A DNA stretch of 64,000 nt from Oscillospiraceae bacterium (GCA_015064385.1 SVSI01000001.1:1-64000); one strand, 5' to 3'. Positions 23,953 to 32,488 are shown, counted from the first letter of the stretch. Notes: generated by a model not told the origin, from the letters alone. Program-made: numbers and translations.

Positions 23953-25317
23953 TTACTCGCACAGATCTCCTAAAAGATCGTAGTCGAGCACGTTTCCGAT
24001 TTTGACCTTAACAAATTCGCCTTCACTTACCGCTCTGTCTGACGAGAAATATATCTTTCCGTCGATCTCTGGCGCGTCCGAAGCGCTTCTTCCGTAATAT
24101 ATCTCGGATACCGTGTCGTATCCTTCGCAAACCACGTCAAAGATCTTTCCGAGCTTCTCTTCGTTCTTTGCCTCGGATATTTCGCCCTGAAGACGCATTA
24201 TAAGATCGTATCTGTCCTGCTTGATCTGCTCGTCGATCTGATCTTCCATCTCTGCGGCGGGAGTTCCTTCCTCTGCCGAGTAGGTGAACGCGCCGAGACG
24301 GTCAAATTTCGTATCTTTTATAAATTCACAAAGCTCTTCAAAGTCCTCCTCGGTCTCGCCGGGGAATCCAAGAAGCACGGTGGTACGCAGAACTATATCG
24401 GGACAAGCCGCGCGCAGTCGTGCGATTGCATCCTTTATGACCTCGCTTCCGCCGTGGCGGTTCATTCTCTTGAGCACGCCGTCCGAGATGTGCTGGATGG
24501 GCATATCTATGTATTTGACGAGACGGTCGTTAGTTCTAAATTCCTCGCACAGCTCGTCGGTGATTTTGTCGGGATAGCAGTAAAGAAGGCGTATCCACGG
24601 GATACTCGTCTCACTTGTGAGTGCCTTTACGAGCTTTGCAAGCGCGTACTCGCCGTAAATGTCAAGTCCGTAGCGCGAGGTGTCCTGCGCCACTACGTTT
24701 AACTCCTTCACGCCGAGCTCTTCAAGCGTTTTCGCCTCTGCAACGATATCCTCAATGGGACGGCTTCTGAATTTTCCTCTTATATTACCTATAACGCAGT
24801 AGGTGCAGTGGTTGTCGCATCCTTCCGCCACCTTGATGTATGCGCTGTATTCGGGAGTGGTGACCACTCTGTCTCCGCCGAGAGGCATAGTGTTCTTGTC
24901 GTCAAGGCAGACGTATTTCGGTATCTCGCGGCTCTTTTTGTTGCGAAATCCCGCTTCGTAAGCCGCTTCAACTGCCTCTGCGATCTTGGGTAGTCCGCCT
25001 ACACCGACTATTGCGTCGACCTCGGGAAGCTCGGTGAGTATCTCCTCGCCGTAACGCTCTGCAAGGCAACCGCAGACTACGATCCCCTTGAGATCTCTGT
25101 TTTCCTTGAGCCAGGCGATGTCGAGAATGTTGTCTATCGCCTCTTTCTTTGCGCTTTCGATGAATGCACAGGTGTTTATTATAACTACGTCGGCTTCGGT
25201 TTCGTCTGCGGTGATCTCGTATCCCGCGCTGAGCAGAGTGTGAAGCATAACCTCGGTATCTATGCGGTTTTTGGAGCAACCGAGAGAAACGAATCCGACT
25301 TTTATCTGTTTTGACAT
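23953..25317 (-). CDS. rimO: Ribosomal protein S12 methylthiotransferase RimO
   Basis: 454 residues. N-terminal UPF0004 domain with three cluster Cys (SLGCSKNRIDTE, INTCAFIESAK, VVCGCLAERY), radical SAM core with CDNHCTYC, and a C-terminal TRAM domain. SLGCSKNRID and the short TRAM identify RimO rather than MiaB. It methylthiolates Asp of S12 on the ribosome. Gap to recX 13 bases. Confidence 0.95.
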   Translation of the reverse strand: MSKQIKVGFVSLGCSKNRIDTEVMLHTLLSAGYEITADETEADVVIINTCAFIESAKKEAIDNILDIAWLKENRDLKGIVVCGCLAERYGEEILTELPEVDAIVGVGGLPKIAEAVEAAYEAGFRNKKSREIPKYVCLDDKNTMPLGGDRVVTTPEYSAYIKVAEGCDNHCTYCVIGNIRGKFRSRPIEDIVAEAKTLEELGVKELNVVAQDTSRYGLDIYGEYALAKLVKALTSETSIPWIRLLYCYPDKITDELCEEFRTNDRLVKYIDMPIQHISDGVLKRMNRHGGSEVIKDAIARLRAACPDIVLRTTVLLGFPGETEEDFEELCEFIKDTKFDRLGAFTYSAEEGTPAAEMEDQIDEQIKQDRYDLIMRLQGEISEAKNEEKLGKIFDVVCEGYDTVSEIYYGRSASDAPEIDGKIYFSSDRAVSEGEFVKVKIGNVLDYDLLGDLCE

Positions 25318-25330
25318 AAGGTCTTCTCCT

Positions 25331-25789
25331 TTAATTATCTGTATCGCGCTCGCTGCACTTTATTTCCGAGAGCGCGTGCCTTATAGAGGACGCGTCGTAC
25401 CCGAGACGGGTAAGACGTGCGGCGATCTTTTTTCTGTCGGTACCCTTGTCCGCCTGCTTTTGTGCCTCATCTGCCGCAAACGACTTAAAGTCCACGCATT
25501 CGCAGAGCGCGTCGAAAAAGTTATCTACGCTTTCTCTGTCAAATTTTGAGAGAAGCTCGAGCTTTATGCGGTATTTGCCGAAATGCTTTCTTTTGGAGTA
25601 GTAGGCGACGAGGTTTTCCATAAGCCGCTCGTCTTTTATATAGCCCTCGAGCTTTAGTTTATCAACGGCTTCGGTGATCTCGTCTGCGGAAAAGCCCTTT
25701 GCCGCGAGCTTTTCGCGCATTTTTCTCTCGCTCATATCGCCTATGGCGAGAAGGGACATTGCTTTGACGTACGCGGGTGTATTTTTCAT
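25331..25789 (-). CDS. recX: Regulatory protein RecX
   Basis: 152 residues of three-helix RecX repeats: SLLAIGDMSERKMREKL, GFSADEITEAVDKL and GYIKDERL, then a third copy near the C-terminus. RecX modulates RecA filaments. recA is not in the window. First gene of a five-gene minus-strand operon (recX-rimO-pgsA-holA-rnmV) with a near-perfect promoter. Confidence 0.9.
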   Translation of the reverse strand: MKNTPAYVKAMSLLAIGDMSERKMREKLAAKGFSADEITEAVDKLKLEGYIKDERLMENLVAYYSKRKHFGKYRIKLELLSKFDRESVDNFFDALCECVDFKSFAADEAQKQADKGTDRKKIAARLTRLGYDASSIRHALSEIKCSERDTDN

Positions 25790-25849
25790 TGTTTATATCA
25801 GCCCTCCCGTATGTCAAACGCTCCGTCTGACAAAAATTATTCACCCTAC

Positions 25850-25878
25850 ATTATAATCGATTTCACGGGAAATGTCAA
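25850..25878 (-). promoter_or_regulatory. Consensus promoter of the recX-rimO-pgsA-holA-rnmV operon
   Basis: Minus strand: -35 TTGACA (25873-25878), 17-bp spacer, -10 TATAAT (25850-25855). Confidence 0.85.
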
Positions 25879-25906
25879 GTGAAATGACGCAATTTGCCCG
25901 CGAAAA

Positions 25907-25932
25907 AACGGAAGAGCAAACGCTCTTCCGTT
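25907..25932 (-). terminator. Terminator of the acetyltransferase gene
   Basis: Stem AACGGAAGAGC / GCTCTTCCGTT followed by six T on the minus strand. Confidence 0.88.
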
Positions 25933-25938
25933 ATAAAT

Positions 25939-26709
25939 CTACGTATAATATTCTTCGGGGATATCCTTTTCTGCTTTACAAAGATGGTAGTCTGCTTTTG
26001 CCCAAAGATTTTTAATGATCTCGGTGCATTTTCGCGCATCGACGCACATAACGTCAGCTTCTCCCAGCTTTGAGTACTTAATAGCACCGAGTTTTGCAAG
26101 CGGCCTTTCAAAAACGCCGAAATTTTCCGATCCCGTGTTTGAGCTGTGCTTTCTGAAATCGGTTTCGTATCTGTTTTCGCCGTCAATAATCGTGATATGC
26201 ACGCTCGGTGTCAGGCGACCGGGCAGGTCTATAAGCTCGTCTATTGCGTGAATATATGTATTTCTGTTAAGCCCAACTCCCACGAGCAGAATTTTTGCCT
26301 CCTCGTCATAAAAGCGCGACCAAACTCCGCCGACGGGACAGGGAGACGTTGACTTTTCCTCGCCCTTTACAAACTCCGCCGCACGCGCCCCAAACGCGGC
26401 TACCGAGTGCGTAGGGTGGAGAGAGCGTACGCCGTCGGGACGAAACGCGGCGACTGTCGGAAGGGCGCCGATACAGGGAACGGAACGCTTCGGATCGTAT
26501 TCAAAAACGGTGTGACCAACGCTTGCCCACGTGTGCGTTGGAATGACAAAAAGTCCGTCATAGAGGTAACTTTTGAAAAAATCTATAAGCCCGTCGCATC
26601 CGCCCTCGACCTCTCCGAGCGCTTTCATCGAGGTGTGCATTACTACCGTGTCGCTCGGCTTTATCCCGAGATTTTTCAGAAATGAATGTACGTCTGACTG
26701 AATAAGCAT
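25939..26709 (-). CDS. AAC(3)-family (Antibiotic_NAT) N-acetyltransferase
   Basis: 256 residues, the usual size. Family motifs: VVMHTSMKALG and GLIDFF at the N-terminus, VIPTHTW, and HPTHSVAAFG, where the His pair lies in the active site. Family members acetylate the 3-amino group of aminoglycosides, but many chromosomal copies (YokD-like) are not resistance genes; this stand-alone gene with its own promoter may have another acyl acceptor. No mobile-element signs around it. Confidence 0.85.
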   Translation of the reverse strand: MLIQSDVHSFLKNLGIKPSDTVVMHTSMKALGEVEGGCDGLIDFFKSYLYDGLFVIPTHTWASVGHTVFEYDPKRSVPCIGALPTVAAFRPDGVRSLHPTHSVAAFGARAAEFVKGEEKSTSPCPVGGVWSRFYDEEAKILLVGVGLNRNTYIHAIDELIDLPGRLTPSVHITIIDGENRYETDFRKHSSNTGSENFGVFERPLAKLGAIKYSKLGEADVMCVDARKCTEIIKNLWAKADYHLCKAEKDIPEEYYT

Positions 26710-26741
26710 TTTTCTCTCTCCGTGTTAATAAAGCTGAAAAT

Positions 26742-26770
26742 ATTATACCATCTGATGCGGCGCTTGTCAA
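26742..26770 (-). promoter_or_regulatory. Consensus promoter of the acetyltransferase gene
   Basis: Minus strand: -35 TTGACA (26765-26770), 17-bp spacer, -10 TATAAT (26742-26747). Confidence 0.85.
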
Positions 26771-26792
26771 CAAGGGCGCGCCGACAAATAAA

Positions 26793-26817
26793 AAGCGGGG
26801 CTTTATTATCCCCGCTT
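26793..26817 (-). terminator. Leftward terminator at the end of the hairpin-rich region
   Basis: Stem AAGCGGGG / CCCCGCTT with a T run on the minus strand. No protein gene ends here; it would stop leftward transcription from the 26.8-27.3 kb region. Confidence 0.7.
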
Positions 26818-27297
26818 AAGTAAAGCTTCAAACAAAAAATCGGCAGAGGTTTCCTCTCTCGCTATAAAAGCATTTCCTTGCGAGGGAAGGGGCCACGAGC
26901 GACGCACAGTAGTGGATGAGTAGTTTCCCTACAAGCGAAAGAAGGAGTTTGATCTGTGCGAACACACGAAAACGACAACGTGCATTACTTTCCGACTTTC
27001 TGTGCCAACAGAAAGTCTCGCAAAGAGTGGCTTGTTAGGGAGGGGGCACCCCTCCCTTAAGGCACACCCACCCCGCTTGGCAAACACGCTCCAAGGAGCA
27101 CGTCGCGGTTTGCCCGCCGCGGAGAAAACGCGGCGTAAACGGCAAGATGCGGCACAAAAAGGGTGCCTTGGTCTGCTCCCGCGGATAATATCCGTTGTGT
27201 TTTGCGTTGAGAGGGGCTTGCACCTTGTTCTTAAACAAAAAAGCGGCAGAGGATTTCCCCTGCCGAAATTTTTTGTTTTTATTAAAGTTTTGAAGTT
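26818..27297. other. Hairpin-dense non-coding region downstream of pnp
   Basis: About 480 bases with no believable protein. Perfect or near-perfect stems: 26994-27017 (10 bp, loop GCCA), 27038-27056 (GGGAGGGG/CCCCTCCC), 27089-27100 (GCTCC/GGAGC), about 27115-27136 (CGCCGCG/CGCGGCG), about 27152-27168 (GGCAC/GTGCC) and 27181-27195 (CGGAT/ATCCG). A terminator bounds each side for leftward transcription. Could be a structured RNA or a repeated intergenic element; I recognise no known RNA class. Confidence 0.5.
27242..27267 (-). terminator. Terminator downstream of pnp
   Basis: CGGCAGGGG-aaat-CCTCTGCCG stem on the minus strand followed by a T run. Confidence 0.8.
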
Positions 27298-27350
27298 CCA
27301 AGAAACTTTTTCAAAAGTTTCTTGGCGGGTTCTTAGGGCAGAGCCCTAAG
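27298..27350. repeat. Palindromic elements abutting the pnp stop codon
   Basis: Two hairpins: 27298-27325 (CCAAGAAACTTTT / AAAAGTTTCTTGG, the AAACTTTT family) and 27332-27350 (CTTAGGGC-aga-GCCCTAAG). The second ends one base before the pnp stop codon, so it can stabilise or end the mRNA. Confidence 0.75.
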
Positions 27351-29549
27351 TTAGTCCTCTTTCTTCTTGAAAGGTCTTCTGAAACCTCTGCTGCCGCCGT
27401 CACGTTTGTCGCCGCGGTCGCCGCCTTCGCGTCTGGGAGGTCTCTCTTCGCCCTCAAGCTTGGGGAGAAGTGCTTTTGCCGAAAGGTTGTAACGTCCCTT
27501 TTCGTCAACGCCCATGAACTTAACGGTCAGCTCGTCGCCTTCCTTAACAACGTCTTCGACCTTTTCAACGAAGGTGTTGGAAAGATCCTTGATGTGGCAC
27601 ATACCTTCCTTGCCGGGAGCGAACTCAACGAACGCGCCGATGGGGATGATTCTCTTAACCTTACCGGTGTAAACCGCGCCAACTTCGGGCTCGAAGCAGA
27701 TTCCTTCGATGATGGACTGTGCAGCGAGTCCGCTGTCGCGGTTAACTGCTGCGATATAAACGGTTCCGTCGTCCTCAATGTCGATCTTTGCGCCGGTGTC
27801 GGCAACGATCTTCTGGATGACCTCGCCACCCTTACCGATGACCTCGCGGATCTTTTCGGGCTTGATGTGCATAATGATCATCTTAGGAGCGTACTGGTTG
27901 ACCTCTTCGCGAGGAGCGGGGATCGCCTTGAGAATGATCTCGTCGATGATATAGTCGCGGCCCTTGTGAGTCATCTCGAACGCTGCCTTGATGATCTCGG
28001 GGGTAAGACCGTCGATCTTGAGGTCCATTTGAATGGAGGTGATACCCTTGTGAGTACCCGCTACCTTAAAGTCCATATCGCCGTAGAAGTCCTCAAGACC
28101 CTGAATATCGATCATAGTGTCCCAAGAGCCGTCCTCTGCGGTGATAAGTCCGCAGGAGATACCTGCAACCGGTGCTTTGATCGGAACGCCTGCTGCCATA
28201 AGAGCAAGGGTGGATCCGCAAACCGATGCCTGCGAGGTAGAACCGTTCGAGGAGATAACCTCGGAAACGAGACGCATTGCATAGGGGAACTCCTCAACAG
28301 AGGGAAGTACGGGGATGAGCGAACGCTCTGCGAGCGCACCGTGACCGATCTCGCGGCGTCCGGGGCTGCGGGTTGCCTTTGCTTCACCGGTGGAGAAGCC
28401 GGGCATATTGTAGTGGTGCATATAACGCTTGGACTCTTCCTCGTCGATAGTGTCGAGCATCTGTGCGTCGCCTACCGTACCGAGAGTTGCGATGGTGAGA
28501 ACCTGAGTCTGACCTCTGGTGAACATACCCGAGCCGTGAACTCTGGGGAGAAGGTCAACTTCAGCGGCGAGAGGACGGATCTCGTCCATTCTTCTGCCGT
28601 CAACACGCTTCTTGTCCTGAAGGAGCCATCTGCGGACGATCTTCTTCTGGATCTTATATACGAGCTCGCCGATAATGTCGGGAAGCTCGGGATACTCTTC
28701 GGAGAATTTCTCGAGTATAGCGTCGGTAATGGGCTGCATTCTTGCGTCACGAACGGTCTTGTCGTCGGTGTCGAGAGCGACCATGACGTCCTTCTCGCAG
28801 AAATCGAAGATCTTGTCGAACATATCGTGGTCAAGCTCGCAGGAGGGATAGTCAAACTTGGGCTTTCCTACCTCTGCTACGATAGAGTCGATAAAGGAGC
28901 AGAGCACCTTGATCTCCTCGTGTGCCTTCATAATTGCCTCGAACATAGTGTCGTCGTCAACCTCGTTAGCGCCTGCCTCGATCATAACGACCTTCTTTGC
29001 AGAACCTGCAACGGTAAGCTCGAGATCGCTCTTTGCTCTCTGCTCGGAGGTGGGGTTTACGACGATCTCGCCGTCAACGAGTCCCATAAATACGCCTGCG
29101 ATAGGTCCGTTCCACGGAATATCCGAGATGGACAGAGCAATAGAAGCACCGATCATTGCGGTGATCTCGGGCGAGCAGTCGTTGTCAACGCTGAGAACCA
29201 TGAGGTTAAGAGCAACGTCGTTGCGGAGGTCCTTCGGGAAGAGGGGACGAATGGGACGGTCGATAACACGGGAGGTGAGTATCGCCTTCTCGGAAGGTCT
29301 GCCCTCACGTCTGAGGTAACCGCCGGGGATTCTTCCTACAGCGTAGAGACGCTCCTCAAAGTCAACCGAGAGGGGAAGAAAATCGATACCGTCACGGGGC
29401 TTTGCCGATGCGGTAGCGGTAGCGAGGATCGAGGTCTCGCCGTATCTGATAAGAGCCGATCCGTTTGCAAGACCTGCCATCTTTCCGGTTTCAACGGTAA
29501 GAGGTCTGCCTGCAAGAGTAGTTTCAAAAATCTTGTAGTTGTCGAACAT
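27351..29549 (-). CDS. pnp: Polyribonucleotide nucleotidyltransferase (PNPase)
   Basis: 732 residues. Two RNase PH domains (first about 10-145, with RIPGGYLRREGRPSE; second about 320-545, with GQTQVLTIATLG and ATRSPGRREIGHGALAER, part of the catalytic region), a KH domain (KIREVIGKGGEVIQKI) and an S1 domain (GKVKRIIPIGAFVEF). The tail is a charged Arg/Gly/Asp/Lys region. PNPase degrades RNA 3' to 5' with phosphate. It follows rpsO on the minus strand as in most bacteria; a long hairpin sits in its leader. Confidence 0.98.
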   Translation of the reverse strand: MFDNYKIFETTLAGRPLTVETGKMAGLANGSALIRYGETSILATATASAKPRDGIDFLPLSVDFEERLYAVGRIPGGYLRREGRPSEKAILTSRVIDRPIRPLFPKDLRNDVALNLMVLSVDNDCSPEITAMIGASIALSISDIPWNGPIAGVFMGLVDGEIVVNPTSEQRAKSDLELTVAGSAKKVVMIEAGANEVDDDTMFEAIMKAHEEIKVLCSFIDSIVAEVGKPKFDYPSCELDHDMFDKIFDFCEKDVMVALDTDDKTVRDARMQPITDAILEKFSEEYPELPDIIGELVYKIQKKIVRRWLLQDKKRVDGRRMDEIRPLAAEVDLLPRVHGSGMFTRGQTQVLTIATLGTVGDAQMLDTIDEEESKRYMHHYNMPGFSTGEAKATRSPGRREIGHGALAERSLIPVLPSVEEFPYAMRLVSEVISSNGSTSQASVCGSTLALMAAGVPIKAPVAGISCGLITAEDGSWDTMIDIQGLEDFYGDMDFKVAGTHKGITSIQMDLKIDGLTPEIIKAAFEMTHKGRDYIIDEIILKAIPAPREEVNQYAPKMIIMHIKPEKIREVIGKGGEVIQKIVADTGAKIDIEDDGTVYIAAVNRDSGLAAQSIIEGICFEPEVGAVYTGKVKRIIPIGAFVEFAPGKEGMCHIKDLSNTFVEKVEDVVKEGDELTVKFMGVDEKGRYNLSAKALLPKLEGEERPPRREGGDRGDKRDGGSRGFRRPFKKKED

Positions 29550-29597
29550 TTTTCTGAACCTTTCTTTGTTTTTTTATTTTACAGCCCCTACCGGAGA

Positions 29598-29658
29598 AAT
29601 AATGAATAGCGAACACGTCCGAGCCGCTTTTTCGGGAGCGCATTCGTTATTCATTATT
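29598..29658 (-). promoter_or_regulatory. Long stem-loop in the pnp leader
   Basis: 16-bp arms 29598-29613 and 29643-29658 with one G-U pair, enclosing a smaller CCGA/TCGG stem. It lies about 50 bases before the pnp start in the transcript. In E. coli an RNase III stem-loop in the same place lets PNPase control its own mRNA; the same role here is inferred. Confidence 0.55.
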
Positions 29659-29707
29659 GTATTTGTCCGGGCAGGAGCTTTTTTGCGTTTTAATTTGTGT
29701 TTACCTC

Positions 29708-29736
29708 AAAAATGGGAGGCAAAGGGCCTCCCATTT
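29708..29736 (-). terminator. Terminator or attenuator after rpsO
   Basis: Stem AAAATGGGAGGC / GCCTCCCATTTT on the minus strand followed by T, 29 bases after the rpsO stop. Partial read-through to pnp is possible. Confidence 0.85.
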
Positions 29737-29764
29737 TCTTGAAAACAAGTTTTGAGGCGCGAAC

Positions 29765-30031
29765 TTACTTTCTGAGTCCGAGCTTCTTAACTATTGCGCG
29801 GTAACGCTCAATATCGGTATTCTGGAGATACTTGAGAAGGTTACGTCTCTTACCTACCATCTTGAGAAGTCCGCGACGGCTGTGGAAGTCCTTCTGGTTG
29901 TTAGCGAGATGCGCGTTGAGGTCGTTGATTCTCTGGGTGAGAATAGCGATCTGAACCTCAGGCGAACCGGTGTCGCCCTCGTGCATAGCGTTAGCGAGAA
30001 TGATTTCCTGCTTCTTGTCCTTTGCGAGCAT
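29765..30031 (-). CDS. rpsO: 30S ribosomal protein S15
   Basis: 88 residues from ATG 30031 ([11 protein letters not shown]), with AGGTG eight bases upstream; the longer frame is leader sequence. Contains the S15 signature [15 protein letters not shown] and the [14 protein letters not shown] segment that binds 16S rRNA. It bridges the platform of the small subunit. It has its own promoter (30179-30207) and a structured leader. Confidence 0.98.
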   Translation of the reverse strand: MLAKDKKQEIILANAMHEGDTGSPEVQIAILTQRINDLNAHLANNQKDFHSRRGLLKMVGKRRNLLKYLQNTDIERYRAIVKKLGLRK

Positions 30032-30061
30032 AGTTTCTTCACCTTTCTGTAAATTTATTTC

Positions 30062-30175
30062 CGATAAAACTGAGCTTGCGGTATGGTGAAACCGCCCGAA
30101 AAAGCAGGCGTTTACCCGCAAACCAAGTCATACGGAGTATGTTTTGCTGCGAATACAGTACATTCGCAAGCGAAA
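30062..30175 (-). promoter_or_regulatory. Structured rpsO leader, candidate S15 autoregulatory RNA
   Basis: Two hairpins can form in the rpsO mRNA before the ribosome site: one from GGTGAAACCGCC pairing with GGCGTTTACC (about 30084-30121, one bulge) and one from ATTCGC/GCGAAT arms (about 30140-30175). S15 is known to repress its own mRNA through such leaders in several bacteria. The assignment is inferred from position and folding. Confidence 0.45.
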
Positions 30176-30178
30176 AGC

Positions 30179-30207
30179 ATTATATCATATATGAAAGCAT
30201 TTTGCAA
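30179..30207 (-). promoter_or_regulatory. Promoter of rpsO
   Basis: Minus strand: -35 TTGCAA (30202-30207), 17-bp spacer, -10 TATAAT (30179-30184). It lies just beyond the stop of the upstream oxidoreductase gene. Confidence 0.75.
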
Positions 30208-30223
30208 ACCTATCGGGATATGT

Positions 30224-31501
30224 TTACAAATTATTTACAAATCTTTCTTCAAATTCCTTCATATCAACGACTTTTCCGCTAAGGCGTGACTCTTCGGCGG
30301 CGAAAGCAATGAGATGGTTTTTGTAGGTGCGCTCGATCGTGCAGACCGAGTTACCGTTATAGCTTCCGTCAAGACACTGTCTGAGCGCCGCAATAATGCC
30401 GCTGTCACCTCCGCCGTGACCTCCGTCTATCGTCTGATCTGCCAAAGCGTCGGCGAGCATTATTTTCTCGCTTGTTCCGGTAGCGAAGCTGTAAAGCATA
30501 ACGTGATCTGCGCCCATATTTGCACTTATTTCGCCCGCCGTTCCCATAATTCTTATGTTTCTCGAGCCCTTGTTGAAGGCGCACATCGTGAAGCTGACCG
30601 TTTCGCCCCCCTCAAATTCGAGATTTACCGTCTGGTGATCGACTACGTCGTTGTTGCAGCGGAAAACGCAACGTCCGTAATCGCCTTTGATCGCCTCGTC
30701 GATGTCGGCGTCGGTGGGATTCTGCTTTTTCGCGATCGCGCGCACGAAAGCGCTCGTTTTGGGCATATTCTTGTAAACCTTCTCTGCGTGATACGGACAG
30801 CTCTCGGCGTGGGGACATCCGTCGATGCAGTGACTCGGAGCGCCCTCGGGGGCGTTCTCTTCCTTAAAATAACTCAGCGAGCCAAAGCTGTGGACGCGCG
30901 AGCAATCCTTTCCGATAAGCCACTGCAAAATGTCCATATCGTGGCAGGTCTTTTGAACGATCATAGGAGTACTTTCTTCGCTGTTTCCCCAATTTCCGCG
31001 AACGAAGGAGTGGCTTTGGTGAATGTTTCCGACACATTCGGCGTGCTGAATGTGGACGATATTACCAACCTTTCCCGAATCTATCAGATTTTTGAGTGCG
31101 ATGAAGAAAGGAGTGAATCTCAAAACGTGACATACGAGCACGAAAACTCCCTTGTTCTTTGCCGCAAGCTCAATGGTCCTGCATTCCTCGGGCGTTGCAC
31201 CCATCGGCTTTTCGAGAAGCAGATCGTATCCCTTTTCAATGGCGGCAAGAGCGGGAGCCAGGTGGTCTCTGTCCATCGTCGCGATAATAACGAGATCGGC
31301 AAATTTCGGACGGGAAAGCAGGTCTTCCCACGAGGTGTGGCAAAGCTCTTCGGGGACACCAAAGGTGTCTCTGATGTAGTTTCTTCTTGTGTCTATCGGC
31401 TCGGCAACTGCAACGATCTCAAAGCCGCCAATCTTCTGTACGGCAAGCTCCGAATAGCAGGTTCCTCTGCCTCCTGCACCGATAACGATGATTTTTTTCA
31501 T
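30224..31501 (-). CDS. Gfo/Idh/MocA-family NAD(P)-dependent oxidoreductase
   Basis: 425 residues. N-terminal Rossmann fold (VIGAGGRGTCYSELA), the EKPMG catalytic-lysine loop (near residue 98), then HVLRFTPFF and the CHDMDILQWLIG His segment; a Cys-rich stretch (CIDGCPHAESCPYH) in the middle is typical of one subgroup acting on glycosides or N-glycan-type sugars. The reaction is probably redox of a sugar or inositol, substrate unknown. It diverges from an AraC regulator, with overlapping promoters between them, so it is the likely target gene. Confidence 0.88.
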   Translation of the reverse strand: MKKIIVIGAGGRGTCYSELAVQKIGGFEIVAVAEPIDTRRNYIRDTFGVPEELCHTSWEDLLSRPKFADLVIIATMDRDHLAPALAAIEKGYDLLLEKPMGATPEECRTIELAAKNKGVFVLVCHVLRFTPFFIALKNLIDSGKVGNIVHIQHAECVGNIHQSHSFVRGNWGNSEESTPMIVQKTCHDMDILQWLIGKDCSRVHSFGSLSYFKEENAPEGAPSHCIDGCPHAESCPYHAEKVYKNMPKTSAFVRAIAKKQNPTDADIDEAIKGDYGRCVFRCNNDVVDHQTVNLEFEGGETVSFTMCAFNKGSRNIRIMGTAGEISANMGADHVMLYSFATGTSEKIMLADALADQTIDGGHGGGDSGIIAALRQCLDGSYNGNSVCTIERTYKNHLIAFAAEESRLSGKVVDMKEFEERFVNNL

Positions 31502-31527
31502 AATTTTTGATTCCTTTCTGAAAAAAC

Positions 31528-31575
31528 TTGACTTTCAACTACGCATATTATATAATGTCGTTAAAGGAAAATCAA
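31528..31575. promoter_or_regulatory. Overlapping divergent promoters of the oxidoreductase and AraC genes
   Basis: Plus: TTGACT (31528-31533), 17 bp, TATAAT (31551-31556). Minus: TTGATT (31570-31575), 17 bp, TATAAT (31547-31552). The two -10 boxes share bases 31551-31552, so polymerase binding should be mutually exclusive. Confidence 0.7.
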
Positions 31576-31628
31576 TCGACTCTTTTGCTAAAAAGGTGTA
31601 CTTTTTTACTGTTTATGAAAGGAAAGCC

Positions 31629-32453
31629 ATGAATCTGTCATATCACGCATTTGAAAGCCGTCTGCGCGGGATAAACGCCTGCGATCGCGCAAGCGAAGAA
31701 TATCCTCTTATGGTTAACTGCGCAGGACGTACCGAAAGCGCCTTTCCGTTTGCCACACATAATAAAACGGGAAGATCGGATTTTTATCTTATGTATATTG
31801 TTAGCGGCGATCTTCAGATAGAAGAGATCAAAGCAGGGGCGGGGACTCTTGTTATATTCGGTGCAAAGCATCCGTACGGGTATTCTCACACGGGAGCGGA
31901 CGGCATCGTTTATCTGTGGGTGCATTTTACCGGTTCTTATGCTGACCGACTGCTTTCAGAGCTCGGATTCTCCGGAACGCCGTTTATAAAAAAGCTCTCA
32001 TCGGATAATCTTTTGGAGTTGAGATTTCGCTCGCTTTTTGAGCGCTTTGAACGGAAAAGTGTGTTTGAAAGGCAAGAGCTTTCCTGCGCGCTAGAGCGAA
32101 TTTTGCTCGAAGCCTCGCGCTCGGTTGCGGGTGAAAAGAGAAGTGAAAGTCGGCTTGGCACGTCTCTCAAATATATCCACGATCATTATACCTCGGAGAT
32201 AAAGATCCCCGAGCTTGCAAGAATGGAAAACCTGAGCAATTCGCGATACGTTGCACGCTTTACCTCTGATATTGGAATGTCGCCGATGCAGTATATAGTC
32301 GAGCTTCGTTTCAGATATGCCTGCGATCTGCTTGAAAACACCGATATGAGCGTAAAAGAGGTGGCGGCGATGTCGGGATACGACGATCCGCATTTCTTCA
32401 GTAAGCTTTTTAAGAAGCATATAGGACTGTCTCCGAGCGAGTACAGAAAATAA
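31629..32453 (+). CDS. AraC-family transcriptional regulator
   Basis: 274 residues from ATG 31629 (GGAAAG just upstream; the open frame before it covers the promoter). N-terminal cupin-like sensor with LVIFGAKHPYGYSHT; C-terminal double HTH (IPELARMENLSNSRYVARFTS and VKEVAAMSGYDDPHFFSKLF, ending GLSPSEYRK). Such regulators usually respond to sugars. Divergent from the oxidoreductase at 30224, its probable target. A terminator follows. Confidence 0.9.
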   Translation: MNLSYHAFESRLRGINACDRASEEYPLMVNCAGRTESAFPFATHNKTGRSDFYLMYIVSGDLQIEEIKAGAGTLVIFGAKHPYGYSHTGADGIVYLWVHFTGSYADRLLSELGFSGTPFIKKLSSDNLLELRFRSLFERFERKSVFERQELSCALERILLEASRSVAGEKRSESRLGTSLKYIHDHYTSEIKIPELARMENLSNSRYVARFTSDIGMSPMQYIVELRFRYACDLLENTDMSVKEVAAMSGYDDPHFFSKLFKKHIGLSPSEYRK

Positions 32454-32458
32454 AAATA

Positions 32459-32488
32459 CCCGAAGGATGGAAACCCCAATCCTTCGGG
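32459..32488. terminator. Bidirectional terminator between araC-type gene and lgt
   Basis: Stem CCCGAAGGAT / ATCCTTCGGG, flanked by A and T runs. Confidence 0.88.

Noticed and set aside
26940..26960. AGGAGTTTGATC, resembling the start of 16S rRNA
   Set aside because: Similarity ends after about 10 bases and no rRNA follows.
27002..27349. Open frames of 115 and 88 codons in the hairpin-rich region
   Set aside because: They cross several perfect stems and a terminator and have no ribosome site or protein-like composition.
27594..29609. 671-codon open frame on the plus strand
   Set aside because: Antisense shadow of pnp, which has full domain and family support; the shadow has no ribosome site or known domain.
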